Made by a program: the position numbers and the translations under genes
The notes under the pieces: generated by a model
Seen by the model: the letters and a program-made list of their open reading frames with translations, nothing else
Databases searched by the model: none
Told to the model about the DNA's origin: nothing
Source: G036327475 sp036327475
GTDB lineage: Bacteria > Pseudomonadota > Gammaproteobacteria > Enterobacterales > Enterobacteriaceae
Assembly: GCF_036327475.1 (NCBI RefSeq)
Contig: NZ_CP132913.1
Location: 1,736,001-1,800,000, forward strand
Reading direction: 5' to 3'
DNA length: 64,000 nt
Shown: one piece after another, positions 1 to 10,062 of the stretch
Numbering within the stretch: the stretch's first letter is position 1
Layout: each line of letters starts with the position of its first letter

Positions 1-1
1 C

Positions 2-1300
2 TCGCAGGGCTCTGGCAAATGGCAATCGAGCGGCGGCGAAAAGTCCAAATTTGGCCTTGCGGCGGCGCAGGTGCTGCAACTGGTCGATCTGCTGCGTGCG
101 AAAGGACGGTTGGACAGCCTGCAATTGCTGCATTTCCATTTAGGTTCCCAATTATCGAATATTCGCGATATCGCTTCCGGCGTGCGTGAATCGGCGCGTT
201 TTTATGTCGAATTGCATAAAATAGGCGTCCATATTGAATGTTTCGACGTCGGCGGCGGCCTGGGGGTCGATTATGAAGGCACCCGTTCGCAATCCGACGG
301 ATCGGTTAATTATGGCTTGAACGAATATGCCAACAAGGTCATCTGGGGTATCGGTGATGCCTGTAATGAATACGGTCTGCCGCATCCAACGGTTATTACA
401 GAGTCCGGACGGGCGGTGACGGCGCACCATACGGTGCTGGTGTCCAATGTCATTGGCGTGGAACGTAATGAATTCAACGAGCCGCATCCGCCTGAGACGG
501 ACGCCCCGCGCGCGTTGGAAAGCCTGTGGCAGACTTGGCAGGAAATGCAGGAGCCGCGCAATCGTCGTTCGTTGCGTGAATGGTTGCACGACAGCCAGAT
601 GGATTTGCATGATGTCCATACGCAATATACTCATGGTATGCTGGATCTGATGCAGCGTGCCTGGGCCGAGCAGCTGTATCTCAACATCTGCCGCTTGATC
701 CAGACGCAACTCGATCCGAGTAATCGCGCTCACCGGCCGATAATTGATGAATTACAAGAGCGTATGGCGGATAAGCTGTACGTCAACTTCTCACTATTCC
801 AGTCGATGCCGGATGCCTGGGGGATAGACCAACTGTTCCCGGTTCTGCCGTTGTCGGGGCTGGATAGGCCGCCGGAGGGACGCGCGGTGCTGCTTGATAT
901 TACCTGTGACTCTGATGGCACAATTGATCATTACATTGATGGCGATGGCATCGCCACTACCATGCCAATGCCGCCTTACGATGCCGATAATCCGCAGGCT
1001 CTCGGCTTTTTTATGGTGGGCGCCTATCAGGAAATCCTCGGCAACATGCATAACTTGTTCGGCGATACCACCACGGTGGATGTATATGTGTTCAAGGACG
1101 GCAGTCTGAAGATGAACGAGTCTAACGAAGGTGATACCGTTGCCGATATGCTGCGCTATGTGCGGCTCGATCCCGGTATGCTACTGACACGTTTCCGTGA
1201 CCAGGTGAAAAACGCCGATCTGGATGCTGAACTGCAAAGCAAATTCCTGGATGAGTTCGAGGCGGGCCTGTATGGATACACTTACCTGGAAGGTGAATAA
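2..1300 (+). CDS. speA: Arginine decarboxylase, biosynthetic (C-terminal part)
   Basis: Decarboxylates arginine to agmatine, the first step of the ADC route to putrescine, using PLP. The window starts inside the gene: the frame is open from base 2, and the segment begins in the region of the family that reads GKWQSSGGEKSKFGLAA, so roughly the first third is missing. Visible family landmarks are HFHLGSQ, the glycine-rich FDVGGGLGVDYEGTRSQ, TESGRAVTAHH and the near C-terminal LGFFMVGAYQEILGNMHNLFGD. The protein ends with the usual EFEAGLYGYTYLE tail, so the 3' end is intact. speB follows 19 bases downstream and uses the agmatine product. No frameshift is visible in the part seen. Confidence 0.96.
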   Translation, partial: SQGSGKWQSSGGEKSKFGLAAAQVLQLVDLLRAKGRLDSLQLLHFHLGSQLSNIRDIASGVRESARFYVELHKIGVHIECFDVGGGLGVDYEGTRSQSDGSVNYGLNEYANKVIWGIGDACNEYGLPHPTVITESGRAVTAHHTVLVSNVIGVERNEFNEPHPPETDAPRALESLWQTWQEMQEPRNRRSLREWLHDSQMDLHDVHTQYTHGMLDLMQRAWAEQLYLNICRLIQTQLDPSNRAHRPIIDELQERMADKLYVNFSLFQSMPDAWGIDQLFPVLPLSGLDRPPEGRAVLLDITCDSDGTIDHYIDGDGIATTMPMPPYDADNPQALGFFMVGAYQEILGNMHNLFGDTTTVDVYVFKDGSLKMNESNEGDTVADMLRYVRLDPGMLLTRFRDQVKNADLDAELQSKFLDEFEAGLYGYTYLEGE

Positions 1301-1319
1301 CGTTAAGTAAGGAATGACG

Positions 1320-2312
1320 ATGAGTACTCTGGGTCATAATTACGATAATTCGCTAGTGTCGAACGCTTTCGGTTTCCTGCGTCTTCCGCTGGAATTCAAC
1401 CCGTATCACACAGACGCAGACTGGGTGATCACCGGTATTCCCTTCGATATGGCGACCTCCGGGCGTGCCGGCTGCCGGCACGGGCCCGCCGCGATCCGCC
1501 AGGTTTCCACCAACCTGGCTTGGGAAGGTTGCCGTTGGCCGTGGGATTTCGACGTGCGTAAACATCTCAAGGTGGTGGACTGCGGCGATCTGGTGTACGA
1601 ATTCGGTGAGGCTCAGGACTTTTGCAAAAAATTACAGGACCATGCCGAGCGGCTACTGTCGGCCGGCAAACGGATGCTATCGCTTGGCGGCGATCACTTC
1701 GTCACTTTGCCGTTATTGCGTGCTCACGCCAAACACTTCGGCAAAATGGCGCTAGTGCACTTCGACGCCCATACCGATACCTACGCCAACGACAACAAGT
1801 TCGATCACGGCACCATGTTTTACCGTGCGCCAAACGAAGGATTAATCGATCCCGGCCACTCGGTGCAGATAGGCATCCGTACAGAATTCGAGCGCGATAA
1901 CGGGTTCACCGTGCTCGACGCAGAGCAGGTTAATGACCGCAGCGTTGACGATATTTTGGCTCAGGTGAAGCAGATTCTGGGTGACTTGCCGGTCTATCTC
2001 ACGTTCGATATTGATTGTCTGGATCCCTTTGCTGCCCCCGGCACCGGTACGCCGGTCATCGGTGGCCTGACTAGCGATCGGGCGCTGAAGCTGCTTCGCG
2101 GGCTGCAACCGCTGAATATCATCGGCATGGACATCGTCGAAGTAGCGCCAGCCTACGACCAGGCGCAGATCACCGCGCTGGCTGCCGCTACGCTGGCACT
2201 GGAAATGCTTTATATCCAGGGCGCTAAGCTGAACGACGATCGACAGGGAAGGCGGTGTGCCGGCGGCCCACTGGGGTATGCCAGCACGCTACAAGGGGTG
2301 TCAAACGCGTAA
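1320..2312 (+). CDS. speB: Agmatinase
   Basis: Hydrolyses agmatine to putrescine and urea; ureohydrolase (arginase) family with a two-manganese centre. The metal-site motifs are present: GGDHFVTLP, HFDAHTDTY and DIDCLDP. I prefer the ATG at 1320 (MSTLGHNYDNS, the family start) over the ATG at 1314, because TAAGGA at 1308-1313 is well spaced for it. About 330 residues is some 25 longer than the usual 306. The familiar end at LEMLYIQGAK is followed by a novel tail running to 2312, consistent with loss of the original stop. One local change, LDPFAAPG where relatives read LDPAFAPG, lies next to a metal site. Probably functional as the second gene of a speAB unit. Confidence 0.93.
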   Translation: MSTLGHNYDNSLVSNAFGFLRLPLEFNPYHTDADWVITGIPFDMATSGRAGCRHGPAAIRQVSTNLAWEGCRWPWDFDVRKHLKVVDCGDLVYEFGEAQDFCKKLQDHAERLLSAGKRMLSLGGDHFVTLPLLRAHAKHFGKMALVHFDAHTDTYANDNKFDHGTMFYRAPNEGLIDPGHSVQIGIRTEFERDNGFTVLDAEQVNDRSVDDILAQVKQILGDLPVYLTFDIDCLDPFAAPGTGTPVIGGLTSDRALKLLRGLQPLNIIGMDIVEVAPAYDQAQITALAAATLALEMLYIQGAKLNDDRQGRRCAGGPLGYASTLQGVSNA

Positions 2313-2348
2313 CAAGCGTGACGTCCGCAGTAGCATATAGTCTATCTA

Positions 2349-2367
2349 CTCCCGCCAATGGCGGGAG
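2349..2367 (+). terminator. Hairpin after speB
   Basis: A perfect 8-bp stem (CTCCCGCC/GGCGGGAG) with a 3-base loop lies 37 bases after the speB stop. No T-run follows, so it is either a weak or Rho-assisted terminator or an mRNA-end hairpin. Confidence 0.35.
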
Positions 2368-4237
2368 CCATGCCGTTTGCCCGCGGTTAAGGTCTATCAA
2401 TAACAGCACACACGACAGGTCGTCGCCATAATGCAGTGTGTCGATGAGCGCACAAAATGAGCCGGAAATGGGTGAGTGCATCGTCACGGTGGTGTAATGA
2501 CTAAAGGTAAGCTGAACCGCTTCTTCTGTACCGCGTGGTCGCAATCGGACTGCACCGATAGTAGGGTTTTGGGTAGAAAAATCGATAAAATAGCAATATA
2601 AAGTCCGATTCTTCAAGTCGAATATCGAGTGATAGAACTATACAAGAAATAGTTTTCAAGGACGTGCAACGAAGCCAGGCGACTGTCAACGAAGCCAGGC
2701 GACTGTCATGAAACAGTTTTCTCCAATAGTTGCCAATTCTCTGGCAGGCATACTCGCTTGCAACGCTTCGTTTTGCGGAACAAGAAATTGCATGGTATCG
2801 CCAACCGAGGAAAGTAAGTGTTGACGCGATCGCCTCGTGGCGGTGAAAAACGCAGCATCACTACCAGTAAAGAGAATTTGAAGCGGTGTCTGGCCGGTGT
2901 AGTGATGCTTTTTGATAAATCTGCCCGCCGATCATAAACTGTACTATGACATACAGATTGCCTTCGATAAATGGGCTGTGTGCCATAATGAGACGACGGC
3001 AGAATAACTGGATAATCTGTGCTCCTGGGTAACCTCTTCTCGCCGAGCGCTGCCGACAGCCTCGGTAATTTTAGTGCGTTTACGCTAGTTTTTCTTGTGC
3101 TTCAATGCATCGGGATGGAGCAATACGAGGCGTACCGCTTCACATAAGAAGCTTAATGAATGCTGGCGCTAACTCTGGATGGGCGTTTCAATGTATGAAT
3201 GTGTTTAGCAGCAGGTTTGTACTCGGATCCAGCGTCAGGTAAATGTTGCACGGTTTTTGTTGGTTGAGTAAATGACAATCACTATCCTCTTTCAACGCGA
3301 TATAAGCGTGGCGATGAGCATGCTGTTCTGAGCTGTTGAGATGTTTTCTGTAATATCTTTTATTTCAATTTAATGAGCAGACTTATGGGTCTTATGGGTT
3401 TTATCGATATGAATTGCCACCCGCGGCAGCAGTTGGAGAGGCATTGCTTACCTCGGCATTTAAAATTTTTATAGGCAACAGGCGTAATCTCACGATGCAG
3501 TTTCATGTATTAGACTCTGGTGGTGTGGTAGGGCAGTGACACGTTATCAGCTTCAGCTGAGGTCGCCCGGTAATCGCCATCAAGAGCACGTTGTTTTACG
3601 ACCGTCGGCAGACACTTCATCCGGCAGCGTTTTGGCCCGGCGTTCAGAACTTGCCAGTTCCCGTCATCCGGCATTACAGCATTCCAGCCGGCATTCCCAG
3701 CTCTCGGCACTCCGCACTCACCGCCACACCCAGGCATCCTCTGTCTCCCACTCGTGACTGCTCACTTACCATGCGGAGTAGGCTGTCGGCAAAGTAGAAC
3801 GGAATCGGCGGAATTGTCATGGTCCAATCGCGATAATTTTACATCATTTAAGAAGATCTACATCACAAAATCAGCGAAATTATTCCTATCGAGTGCATAT
3901 TTGATTATTCTGAATGAATCGATTCGGTCAACGGCGTGATGATCGCGGCGGGCGTAACCACAGCGAGGGATTGCAGTTTCATCTTCCGCACGGATGGCAA
4001 AGCGGGTACGCGATATAATATAGTTGATAACAGAGAATTATTAGTCAGACTGGCATACATTACTCGCCGACTATCGGGGTGAGCGGCCGCAGGGCGACGT
4101 TTCATCCCCTGGCGTGTCAAGGTTCTGTCTGGCCCATAGATGTTAAATGCGAGGCCGCGAGCGATTAATGGTCCGGTGTGGGGAAGCCTTTCCCCGTCAC
4201 TCAGGCATTTAGCAAGCATCAAACAAGAGGGTTCATC
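2368..4237. other. Gene-free stretch between speB and pgk
   Basis: In enterobacteria this interval holds loiP, tktA, cmt genes, ygg genes and epd. I read both strands and could not recognise any of them; every frame is broken by stops within about 100 codons. A minus-strand frame at about 2224-2616 stays open for 130 codons, but half of it overlaps speB antisense and matches nothing I know. The segment contains one 20-bp tandem duplication (2667-2706). It is best described as decayed DNA, with the pgk promoter presumably in its last few hundred bases. Confidence 0.6.
2667..2706. repeat. Tandem duplication, 2 x 20 bp
   Basis: Two exact adjacent copies of a 20-base unit beginning CAACGAAGCC (2667-2686 and 2687-2706), in gene-free DNA. 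Confidence 0.95.
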
Positions 4238-5401
4238 ATGACTGTAATTAAGATGACTGATTTTGATCTGGCTGATAAACGTGTTTTTATCCGTTCCGAT
4301 TTGAACGTGCCGGTTAAAGACGGGAAAGTGACTTCCGATGCGCGCATCCGCGCCTCTCTACCCACTATCGAAGCCGCATTGAAACAGGGCGCGCGCGTTA
4401 TGGTGACCTCCCATCTCGGCCGTCCTACCGAAGGGGAATACAACGCCGAGTTTTCTTTGCAGCCAGTGGTGAGTTATCTGAAAGGCAAATTGTCATCCCC
4501 GGTCCGTCTGGTCAAAGATTACCTCGATGGCGTGGATATCGCCGAAGAGGAACTGGTGGTGCTAGAAAACGTACGCTTTAACAAGGGCGAAGAGAAAGAT
4601 GACGAAGTTCTGGCGAAGAAATACGCCGCGCTGTGCGACGTGTTCGTCATGGATGCTTTCGGTACCGCTCACCGCGCCCAGGCTTCTACTCATGGCGTGG
4701 GTAAGTTTGCCCCCGTTGCGTGCGCCGGTTCGCTGCTGTTTAATGAACTTGAGGCGCTGGGCAAGGCGCTTGATAATCCGACTCGGCCGATGGCAGCCAT
4801 CGTTGGTGGCTCAAAAGTTTCTACCAAGTTAGCCGTACTGGATTCCTTGTCGAAAATTGCCGATCAGCTCATCGTCGGCGGTGGCATTGCCAATACTTTC
4901 TTGGCGGCCCAGGAACATAATGTTGGTAAATCGCTTTACGAGGCCGATTTGATCTCGGAAGCCAAACGTCTGCTAGAAAGCAGCGATATCCTCGTACCGA
5001 CCGATGTCCGCGTCGCCACAGAGTTTTCCGAAACCGCGATCGCCACCTTGAAATCCGTCAGAGACATTCAGGACAATGAGCAGATTCTGGACTTGGGCGA
5101 TGCTTCCGCCGCCCGTCTGGCGGCAATTCTGAAAAACGCCAAAACCATTTTGTGGAATGGCCCGGTTGGGGTGTTTGAGTTCGCCAATTTCCGTAAAGGC
5201 ACCGAAGTAGTAGCGCGCGCCATCGCCGACAGCAAGGCGTTCTCTATCGCCGGCGGCGGTGACACCCTGGCGGTTATCGACCTATTTGGCATTGCCGATC
5301 AGATCTCCTATATTTCTACTGGCGGCGGCGCTTTCCTTGAATTCGTCGAAGGTAAAAAACTTCCCGCGGTGATCATGCTGGAAGAACGTGCGAAACAGTG
5401 A
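4238..5401 (+). CDS. pgk: Phosphoglycerate kinase
   Basis: Transfers phosphate from 1,3-bisphosphoglycerate to ADP in glycolysis; cytoplasmic monomer. Motifs in order: RSDLNVP near residue 20, TSHLGRPTEGEY, LLFNELEALGKAL, GGSKVSTK, the hinge region, and the C-terminal nucleotide loop SIAGGGDTLA with STGGGAFLEF. The start is the ATG at 4238 (MTVIKMTDFDL), giving 387 residues, the normal length; the frame is open 20 codons further upstream but that part has no family similarity. AAGAGGG about 10 bases before the ATG serves as ribosome site. The epd gene that often precedes pgk is absent. fbaA follows after 113 bases in the same direction. Confidence 0.97.
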   Translation: MTVIKMTDFDLADKRVFIRSDLNVPVKDGKVTSDARIRASLPTIEAALKQGARVMVTSHLGRPTEGEYNAEFSLQPVVSYLKGKLSSPVRLVKDYLDGVDIAEEELVVLENVRFNKGEEKDDEVLAKKYAALCDVFVMDAFGTAHRAQASTHGVGKFAPVACAGSLLFNELEALGKALDNPTRPMAAIVGGSKVSTKLAVLDSLSKIADQLIVGGGIANTFLAAQEHNVGKSLYEADLISEAKRLLESSDILVPTDVRVATEFSETAIATLKSVRDIQDNEQILDLGDASAARLAAILKNAKTILWNGPVGVFEFANFRKGTEVVARAIADSKAFSIAGGGDTLAVIDLFGIADQISYISTGGGAFLEFVEGKKLPAVIMLEERAKQ

Positions 5402-5514
5402 ATATTCAGCGGATAGACGCTCTCGGCGTTCGTCATTGCTGTGGCTGGTTCATAGACTAGGGACGCGGCATAAGTTACTTTTTATCAATGGCCTATAAAA
5501 CAGGACAAAGTGAT

Positions 5515-6591
5515 ATGTCTAAGATTTTTGATTTTGTGAAACCAGGTGTCACCACCGGTGATGACGTTCAGAAAGTGTTCGCTGTTGCGAAAGAAAACAA
5601 CTTTGCTCTGCCCGCCGTCAACTGTGTAAGCACCGATTCCATTAATGCGGCGCTGGAAGCGGCCGCAAAGGTGCGCGCGCCGATTATCGTGCAGTTCTCC
5701 AACGGCGGCGCCGCTTTTATTGCCGGCAAAGGCTTGAAAGATGAGGGGCAGACTGCTGCGGTGCTGGGCGCGGTGTCCGGCGCGCTGCACGTGCATCATA
5801 TGGCCGAGCATTACGGTATCCCCGTTATTCTGCATACTGACCATTGCGCCAAGAAATTGCTGCCGTGGCTTGACGGACTGCTGGATGCTGGCGAGAGGCA
5901 TTATACTGCCACCGGCAAGCCGCTGTTTTCATCCCACATGATCGACCTCTCTGAAGAGTCGCTTGAAGAGAACATTGAAATCAGCGCCAAGTATCTGACG
6001 CGCATGGCGAAACTGGACATGACGCTGGAAATTGAGTTGGGCTGTACCGGTGGCGAAGAGGACGGTGTTGACAATAGCTATTCGGACAACTCCGCTCTTT
6101 ACACCCAGCCGGAAGATGTCGCTTATGCTTATGAAAAGCTGCATGCCATCAGCTCGCGTTTCATCATTGCGGCCGCTTTCGGTAATGTTCACGGCGTGTA
6201 CAAGCCTGGCAACGTGCAGCTGACGCCAAAAATCCTTGATAACTCCCAGAAATACGTTTCAGAACGATTTGGTCTCCCAGCCAAATTTTTGAATCTGGTC
6301 TTCCACGGTGGTTCGGGCTCTACGCCGGAAGAAATCAAGGAGGCTGTCAGCTACGGCGTGGTCAAGATGAACATTGATACCGATACCCAGTGGGCGATGT
6401 GGGAAGGTATACTGAAATATTATCAGAAAAACGAAGGTTATCTGCAGACACAACTTGGCAATCCCGAAGGGGCCGATAAACCCAACAAGAAATTCTACGA
6501 TCCACGCGCATGGATCCGCGCCGGTCAGGTATCTATGGCAACGCGCTTAGGGCTGGCCTTTAAAGAACTGAACGCTATCGACGTACTGTAA
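5515..6591 (+). CDS. fbaA: Fructose-bisphosphate aldolase, class II
   Basis: Zinc-dependent cleavage of fructose 1,6-bisphosphate to DHAP and glyceraldehyde 3-phosphate. Seen in sequence: the metal-binding HTDHCAKK segment, EIELGCTGGEEDGVDN, NVHGVYKPGN and the phosphate-binding VFHGGSGS loop. The start at 5515 (MSKIFDFVKPG) gives 358 residues, matching the family; the open frame also contains an ATG at 5488, but the nine residues it would add are not conserved. The protein ends with the conserved ELNAIDVL. Transcribed after pgk, as is usual. No defect seen. Confidence 0.97.
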   Translation: MSKIFDFVKPGVTTGDDVQKVFAVAKENNFALPAVNCVSTDSINAALEAAAKVRAPIIVQFSNGGAAFIAGKGLKDEGQTAAVLGAVSGALHVHHMAEHYGIPVILHTDHCAKKLLPWLDGLLDAGERHYTATGKPLFSSHMIDLSEESLEENIEISAKYLTRMAKLDMTLEIELGCTGGEEDGVDNSYSDNSALYTQPEDVAYAYEKLHAISSRFIIAAAFGNVHGVYKPGNVQLTPKILDNSQKYVSERFGLPAKFLNLVFHGGSGSTPEEIKEAVSYGVVKMNIDTDTQWAMWEGILKYYQKNEGYLQTQLGNPEGADKPNKKFYDPRAWIRAGQVSMATRLGLAFKELNAIDVL

Positions 6592-6942
6592 TCTACATGT
6601 AATCGTCCGGCGGTACCCTTCACGTGCAGCGCGTCGTGCCGCTTGCCTGCTGCATGCCGTAGCGCGGGAATGGGAGATACCCACCGCGCAATCCACCGGA
6701 AAGTTGTCTCTCCATCGGAGAACACAGTTTTTGTACCGTGACGGGGTGTGGCAATGTTTCGCCTAAACGGGTCGCGACAGCGCTACAGTGGCGTTTAAAA
6801 CGGCCTAGATCATGATTAAACTCAATGAATCATCTTGTATCTTCTACCGATGGGCTAATTTCGTTGGCGTGATGAGGCGTTGCGGTATAGGCTTAATGCT
6901 GTCTTGTCGCCGAGGGACCTTTGTTATACACCGGAAAATTAT
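6592..6942. other. Gap between fbaA and mscS relic
   Basis: About 350 bases without a recognisable gene. No clear terminator hairpin with T-run follows fbaA. Confidence 0.5.
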
Positions 6943-7305
6943 ATGGAAGATATAAACGTTGTAGATAAAATCAATCATGCCAGTAACTGGCTGGTCAATA
7001 ATCAAGAGTTGCTGATTCATTACGCGGTGAATATCGTCGCGCCATTATCATCCTGTTTATCGGTCTCCTGGTCTCGCGGATTATCGCCCACACCTTGAAT
7101 CGGATGATGAAAGCGCGGCATATTGACGCCACGGTGGCCGATTTTGTCTCGGCGATTTTGCGCTACGGCATAGCGACTTCGCCCTTATCGCCGCCTTGAA
7201 CCGGATAGGCGTACAGACCGCCTCAAGTAAAACGCTACTTTCGACCTGCTAGAGAAAGTCAAGGCGGCGCTGGATGCGCACAATATCGGCATTCCGTATC
7301 CGTAG
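6943..7305 (+). pseudogene. mscS: Small-conductance mechanosensitive channel, remnant
   Basis: The start reads MEDINVVDKINHASNWLVNN and continues HYAVNIVAPL, a clear match to the MscS N-terminus and first membrane segment. The frame then breaks within TM1-TM2, fragments of the TM2 region follow (ATVADFVSAILRYGIA read across frames), and about 150 codons covering TM3 and the beta domain are missing. The tail resumes near 7233 with LLEKVKAALDAHNIGIPYP, the C-terminal end of MscS, ending at TAG 7303-7305. It sits directly after fbaA as in other enterobacteria. It cannot encode a channel. Confidence 0.88.
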
Positions 7306-7687
7306 ATAAGATGTGCGTTTCCGGACGCCGAAGCCATAGCTCGAACAGGGGCAGCAATTCGCCACTACCGCGACCCATTCGGACGCCTCCTGGGATGCCG
7401 AGGAGAGTCAGCAAGCGCAATAGTAGCCGGATGCTGATACCGGTGGCTGCCCTGAATCGGCTCGACAATATGATGTGCACGGTCACGGCAGATAACGGGC
7501 CAAGGCCGCACGTCGCTACTGCACGCCCGGTGATCGGGAGTGGGTGCCTTGCTGTACCACGTCAAACTCTCTTTGCCTCGAGGCGATTAGTGGGCGTTTC
7601 TGCAGGCGTCGTGGATAAGATCATTCTATTTCAATCGTCGCCGGACAGTCGGTAAACCGCCCTCCACAATCGGCAATTACGGTATAT
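7306..7687. other. Gap between mscS and argO relics
   Basis: About 380 bases. Open frames exist on both strands (up to 114 codons on plus) but they are rich in Arg, Pro and Ser and resemble no family I know. I read it as decayed spacer. Confidence 0.45.
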
Positions 7688-8230
7688 GTAGCATTTTCAC
7701 AAGGATTTTTCGGTATGGCCCTGATTGCATCGAGCCGCAAAACGTAATGGTGATGAATCAGAGGATACATCGGCAGTATTTTGCAACCTGCTACTTATCT
7801 GCGTGGGGTGTTCCACGACGCTTACCACCCGTTCGCCGTGGCTATTGCTGGCCATCACCTTGGCCGGCGTGTTGTTCCTAGGCGGTACGGTTTTACGCTT
7901 TGCGCAACGGCTAGCGCAGGGCGATACTCGGGCTATCGCAGGCGTTGGGTGCTGTTGATCATTCTTGAAGTCAACTTGTTCAATCCTCATGTCCATCTGG
8001 ATACGGTAGTGATCCTCGGTAGCGTCGCCGGCGCAATCAGCGCCTCCTCATTGGCCTGGTTTCACAGCCTGCGCTTATTGCCGTGCGACTGGTGCCCTGG
8101 TCAATACAGCTGCGCATTCAGCGTGCCATTCAGTGGCTCGTGGTATCGTGATGTGGTGCATGGCATGCCAGCCGCTTCATCAGGGCTGGCGCATGTTCAG
8201 AGCGTTGGCAGTGTTTTAGGCGATCAGTGC
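7688..8230 (+). pseudogene. argO: Arginine exporter (LysE family), remnant
   Basis: Pieces of the LysE-family exporter ArgO are spread over at least three frames: FSQGFFGMALI at the start, LLLICVG and RSPWLLLAITLAGVLFL for the second and third membrane segments, LEVNLFNPHVHLDTVVILGS for the strongly conserved middle, and LAWFHSLRLLP. There are several frameshifts and the 3' part is truncated. Position between mscS and yggE relics agrees with the enterobacterial order. Its activator argP is also broken nearby. Confidence 0.85.
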
Positions 8231-8361
8231 CGCACTCCTTTATTCAGAACTTACCTATGTTTTCGGTGTCAGTCGGCGAGATGCTATAAACGTAACGGTA
8301 AAAAACTGCAAACAACATTTTCTTCCGGAAAAAGGGGTAATATACTTAGCTGCGTATTTTA

Positions 8362-8958
8362 ATTAAAAGCACTGGTATTAACCACTATCGTAGGGCTGGG
8401 AGCCTCTATCATGCCGGCATTGGCCGGTAAGTTTCCCCAGTGGCCGTATGTCGTCACCTCATGGACCTCTTCCGTCGATGCGACGCCGGATGTTGCCATG
8501 CCATCTATCGCCATGCCATCTATCGAGGCGTCCATCTCCTCCAAAGACGCGGTGCAATATTTCGATTCTTTAAAAAAGAACGGCACTGGCAGCAAAGATA
8601 TCAATGCCGCCAATTTGCGTAAAGGTTACAAAGCTGTACGGCAAGTCAAGTCACCCTGCACCAGCTGGATAAACTCAACGAACTGCCGGACGGTGCGCTA
8701 AAAGCCGGCTTGAACGAAAATCCTGTCGGTGGGTCTGGGTGAACCCAGAACAACATTGTGCCCACGCCAGGCAGAAGGCGATAGATGACACACCTCTCAG
8801 GCACGGGCACTGGCGGAAGGCTTCCACGCCTCGCTGGGTCCAGCATTCGCTACCATGTCACCAATTACCAGCTGATGCTGATCAAACCTACGCCCAGTAG
8901 CCGATTCATCTCGACGATCAGGTAGATGTCGTGTTTGAAATGAAGTCGCAGCCTTAAC
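8362..8958 (+). pseudogene. yggE: SIMPL-domain periplasmic protein, remnant
   Basis: Matches YggE, a periplasmic protein linked to oxidative stress tolerance. A signal-peptide-like ALVLTTIVGLGASIMPALA is followed by SVDATPDVA, KDINAANLR, KGYKAVRQV, LDKLNELPDGALKAGLNE, then (in other frames) RYHVTNYQ and DDQVDVVFE. A 15-bp in-frame tandem duplication (8496-8525) and several frameshifts interrupt it, and a second duplication (8943-8980) lies at its end. Confidence 0.85.
8496..8525. repeat. Tandem duplication, 2 x 15 bp (in yggE relic)
   Basis: Exact adjacent copies of CCATGCCATCTATCG; adds five codons in frame. Confidence 0.95.
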
Positions 8959-8980
8959 CTTAAGTCGCAGCCTTAACCTT
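8943..8980. repeat. Tandem duplication, 2 x 19 bp (end of yggE relic)
   Basis: Two exact adjacent copies of a 19-base unit starting AAGTCGCAGCC. Confidence 0.95.
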
Positions 8981-9054
8981 AATATGTTGGATGACGTTCG
9001 CCGCGCGGGACTGGCAAACGTTAAACCAGCGGAGTAGCGTTCGCCGTGCGCGTC

Positions 9055-9076
9055 CGGTAAGCGTGCGGTAAGCGTG
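9055..9076. repeat. Tandem duplication, 2 x 11 bp
   Basis: Two exact adjacent copies of CGGTAAGCGTG, between the convergent yggE and argP relics. Confidence 0.9.
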
Positions 9077-9085
9077 GAGCCGTTA

Positions 9086-9942
9086 TCAATCCTGGTGAAG
9101 GACCTGACCGTGGTCTAGCAAGGTATTGGTCACTTTACGCATCATACGGCCTTCCAGCGCAAATCAGTGCCAGTAGCGGTGCCTGCACAAGCCTGGCGTT
9201 AGATCGAATAAGCTCACTCTGCCTCAGTTCGCGTTCGCAAATGGGAAATCATGCAGCAAGTGGTGCCTTGACAGCTGAACAAAGGCTTCTGAGGAATTTA
9301 CGATATGTCACGGCACGCTTTGCCGGGTGAAAAATCGAAATTCTACTGCAAGAAAGTCTGGTGCATATCGTCGAAATGACCGAACGCCACCGCAGGCGCC
9401 TTAAGCAGGGCGCTGCGGGTCAGGCCGTTGGGAAAGTAACAGGCGGCGAACAACGGCAACGTGCCGAACAGATAATTAAGCGCCACAGGCGGTCTACCAG
9501 ACAGCTTGCAGCGGTTGACGCTGAATACTGACCGTAACCACCACCTCACCACGGCGCAACTGCTCCTGAGTATGGGCTTCGTCTTCCACCTGCATATTCA
9601 ACCGGATGGAGGATCAGCACCAGCCTGAGCACCGGCAGCAGCCAAGTCTCGAGACTATCGGCGCTGACCGCCAGTGACGATATCAGCGGGGTATCGTTGC
9701 CCAGCCACTCTTCTTCGCAGCAGTTCCACCTGATGCAGCAACGCCAATAGCTTCTGCCCTTGCTCGGAAGGCAGGGCGGGATAGCCCGTATCAGGGCAGC
9801 TGGCCAAACAGATTCCCAATCGTTTTATACGCTGCGACACGACCAACTGGGTAATACACAGTTTCTGGCGGATGTGTTCAAAACCGCGCTCTCGTATTAC
9901 GGCGTCAAATGCCTAGAGCATCCGATACTCCGGACGTTTCAT
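9086..9942 (-). pseudogene. argP: LysR-type regulator ArgP (IciA), remnant
   Basis: Read from 9942 downward: MKRPEYRML with the HTH segment RERGFEHI..KLCITQLVVSQRIKRL, EQGQKLLALLHQVELL, then effector-domain pieces YLFGTLPLFAACYFPNGLTRSALLKAPAVAF, DDMHQTFLQ, NSSEAFVQLSR, LTPGL and GRMMRKVT, ending LLDHGQVLHQD. The pieces lie in several frames with in-frame stops, so no full regulator can be made. ArgP normally activates argO in response to arginine and represses it with lysine. It is divergent from rpiA, as in relatives. Confidence 0.9.
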
Positions 9943-10062
9943 TCATCTTCCTCTGTCAGTATCATATCTCTGCACTATGCCATAGTTTTACTCTATTGCG
10001 TGTTCGAGTTTGCTTTATACTGGCCACCACACAGGGTTATACACCACGGGCAGAAATAGACC

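Noticed and set aside
2224..2616. Minus-strand frame of 130 codons after speB
   Set aside because: Almost a quarter lies antisense to speB, no ribosome site or family resemblance is visible, and the remainder is in decayed DNA.
3510..3797. Overlapping Ser/Arg-rich frames on both strands
   Set aside because: Composition is that of untranslated repetitive-looking DNA; I looked for epd or tktA similarity and found none.
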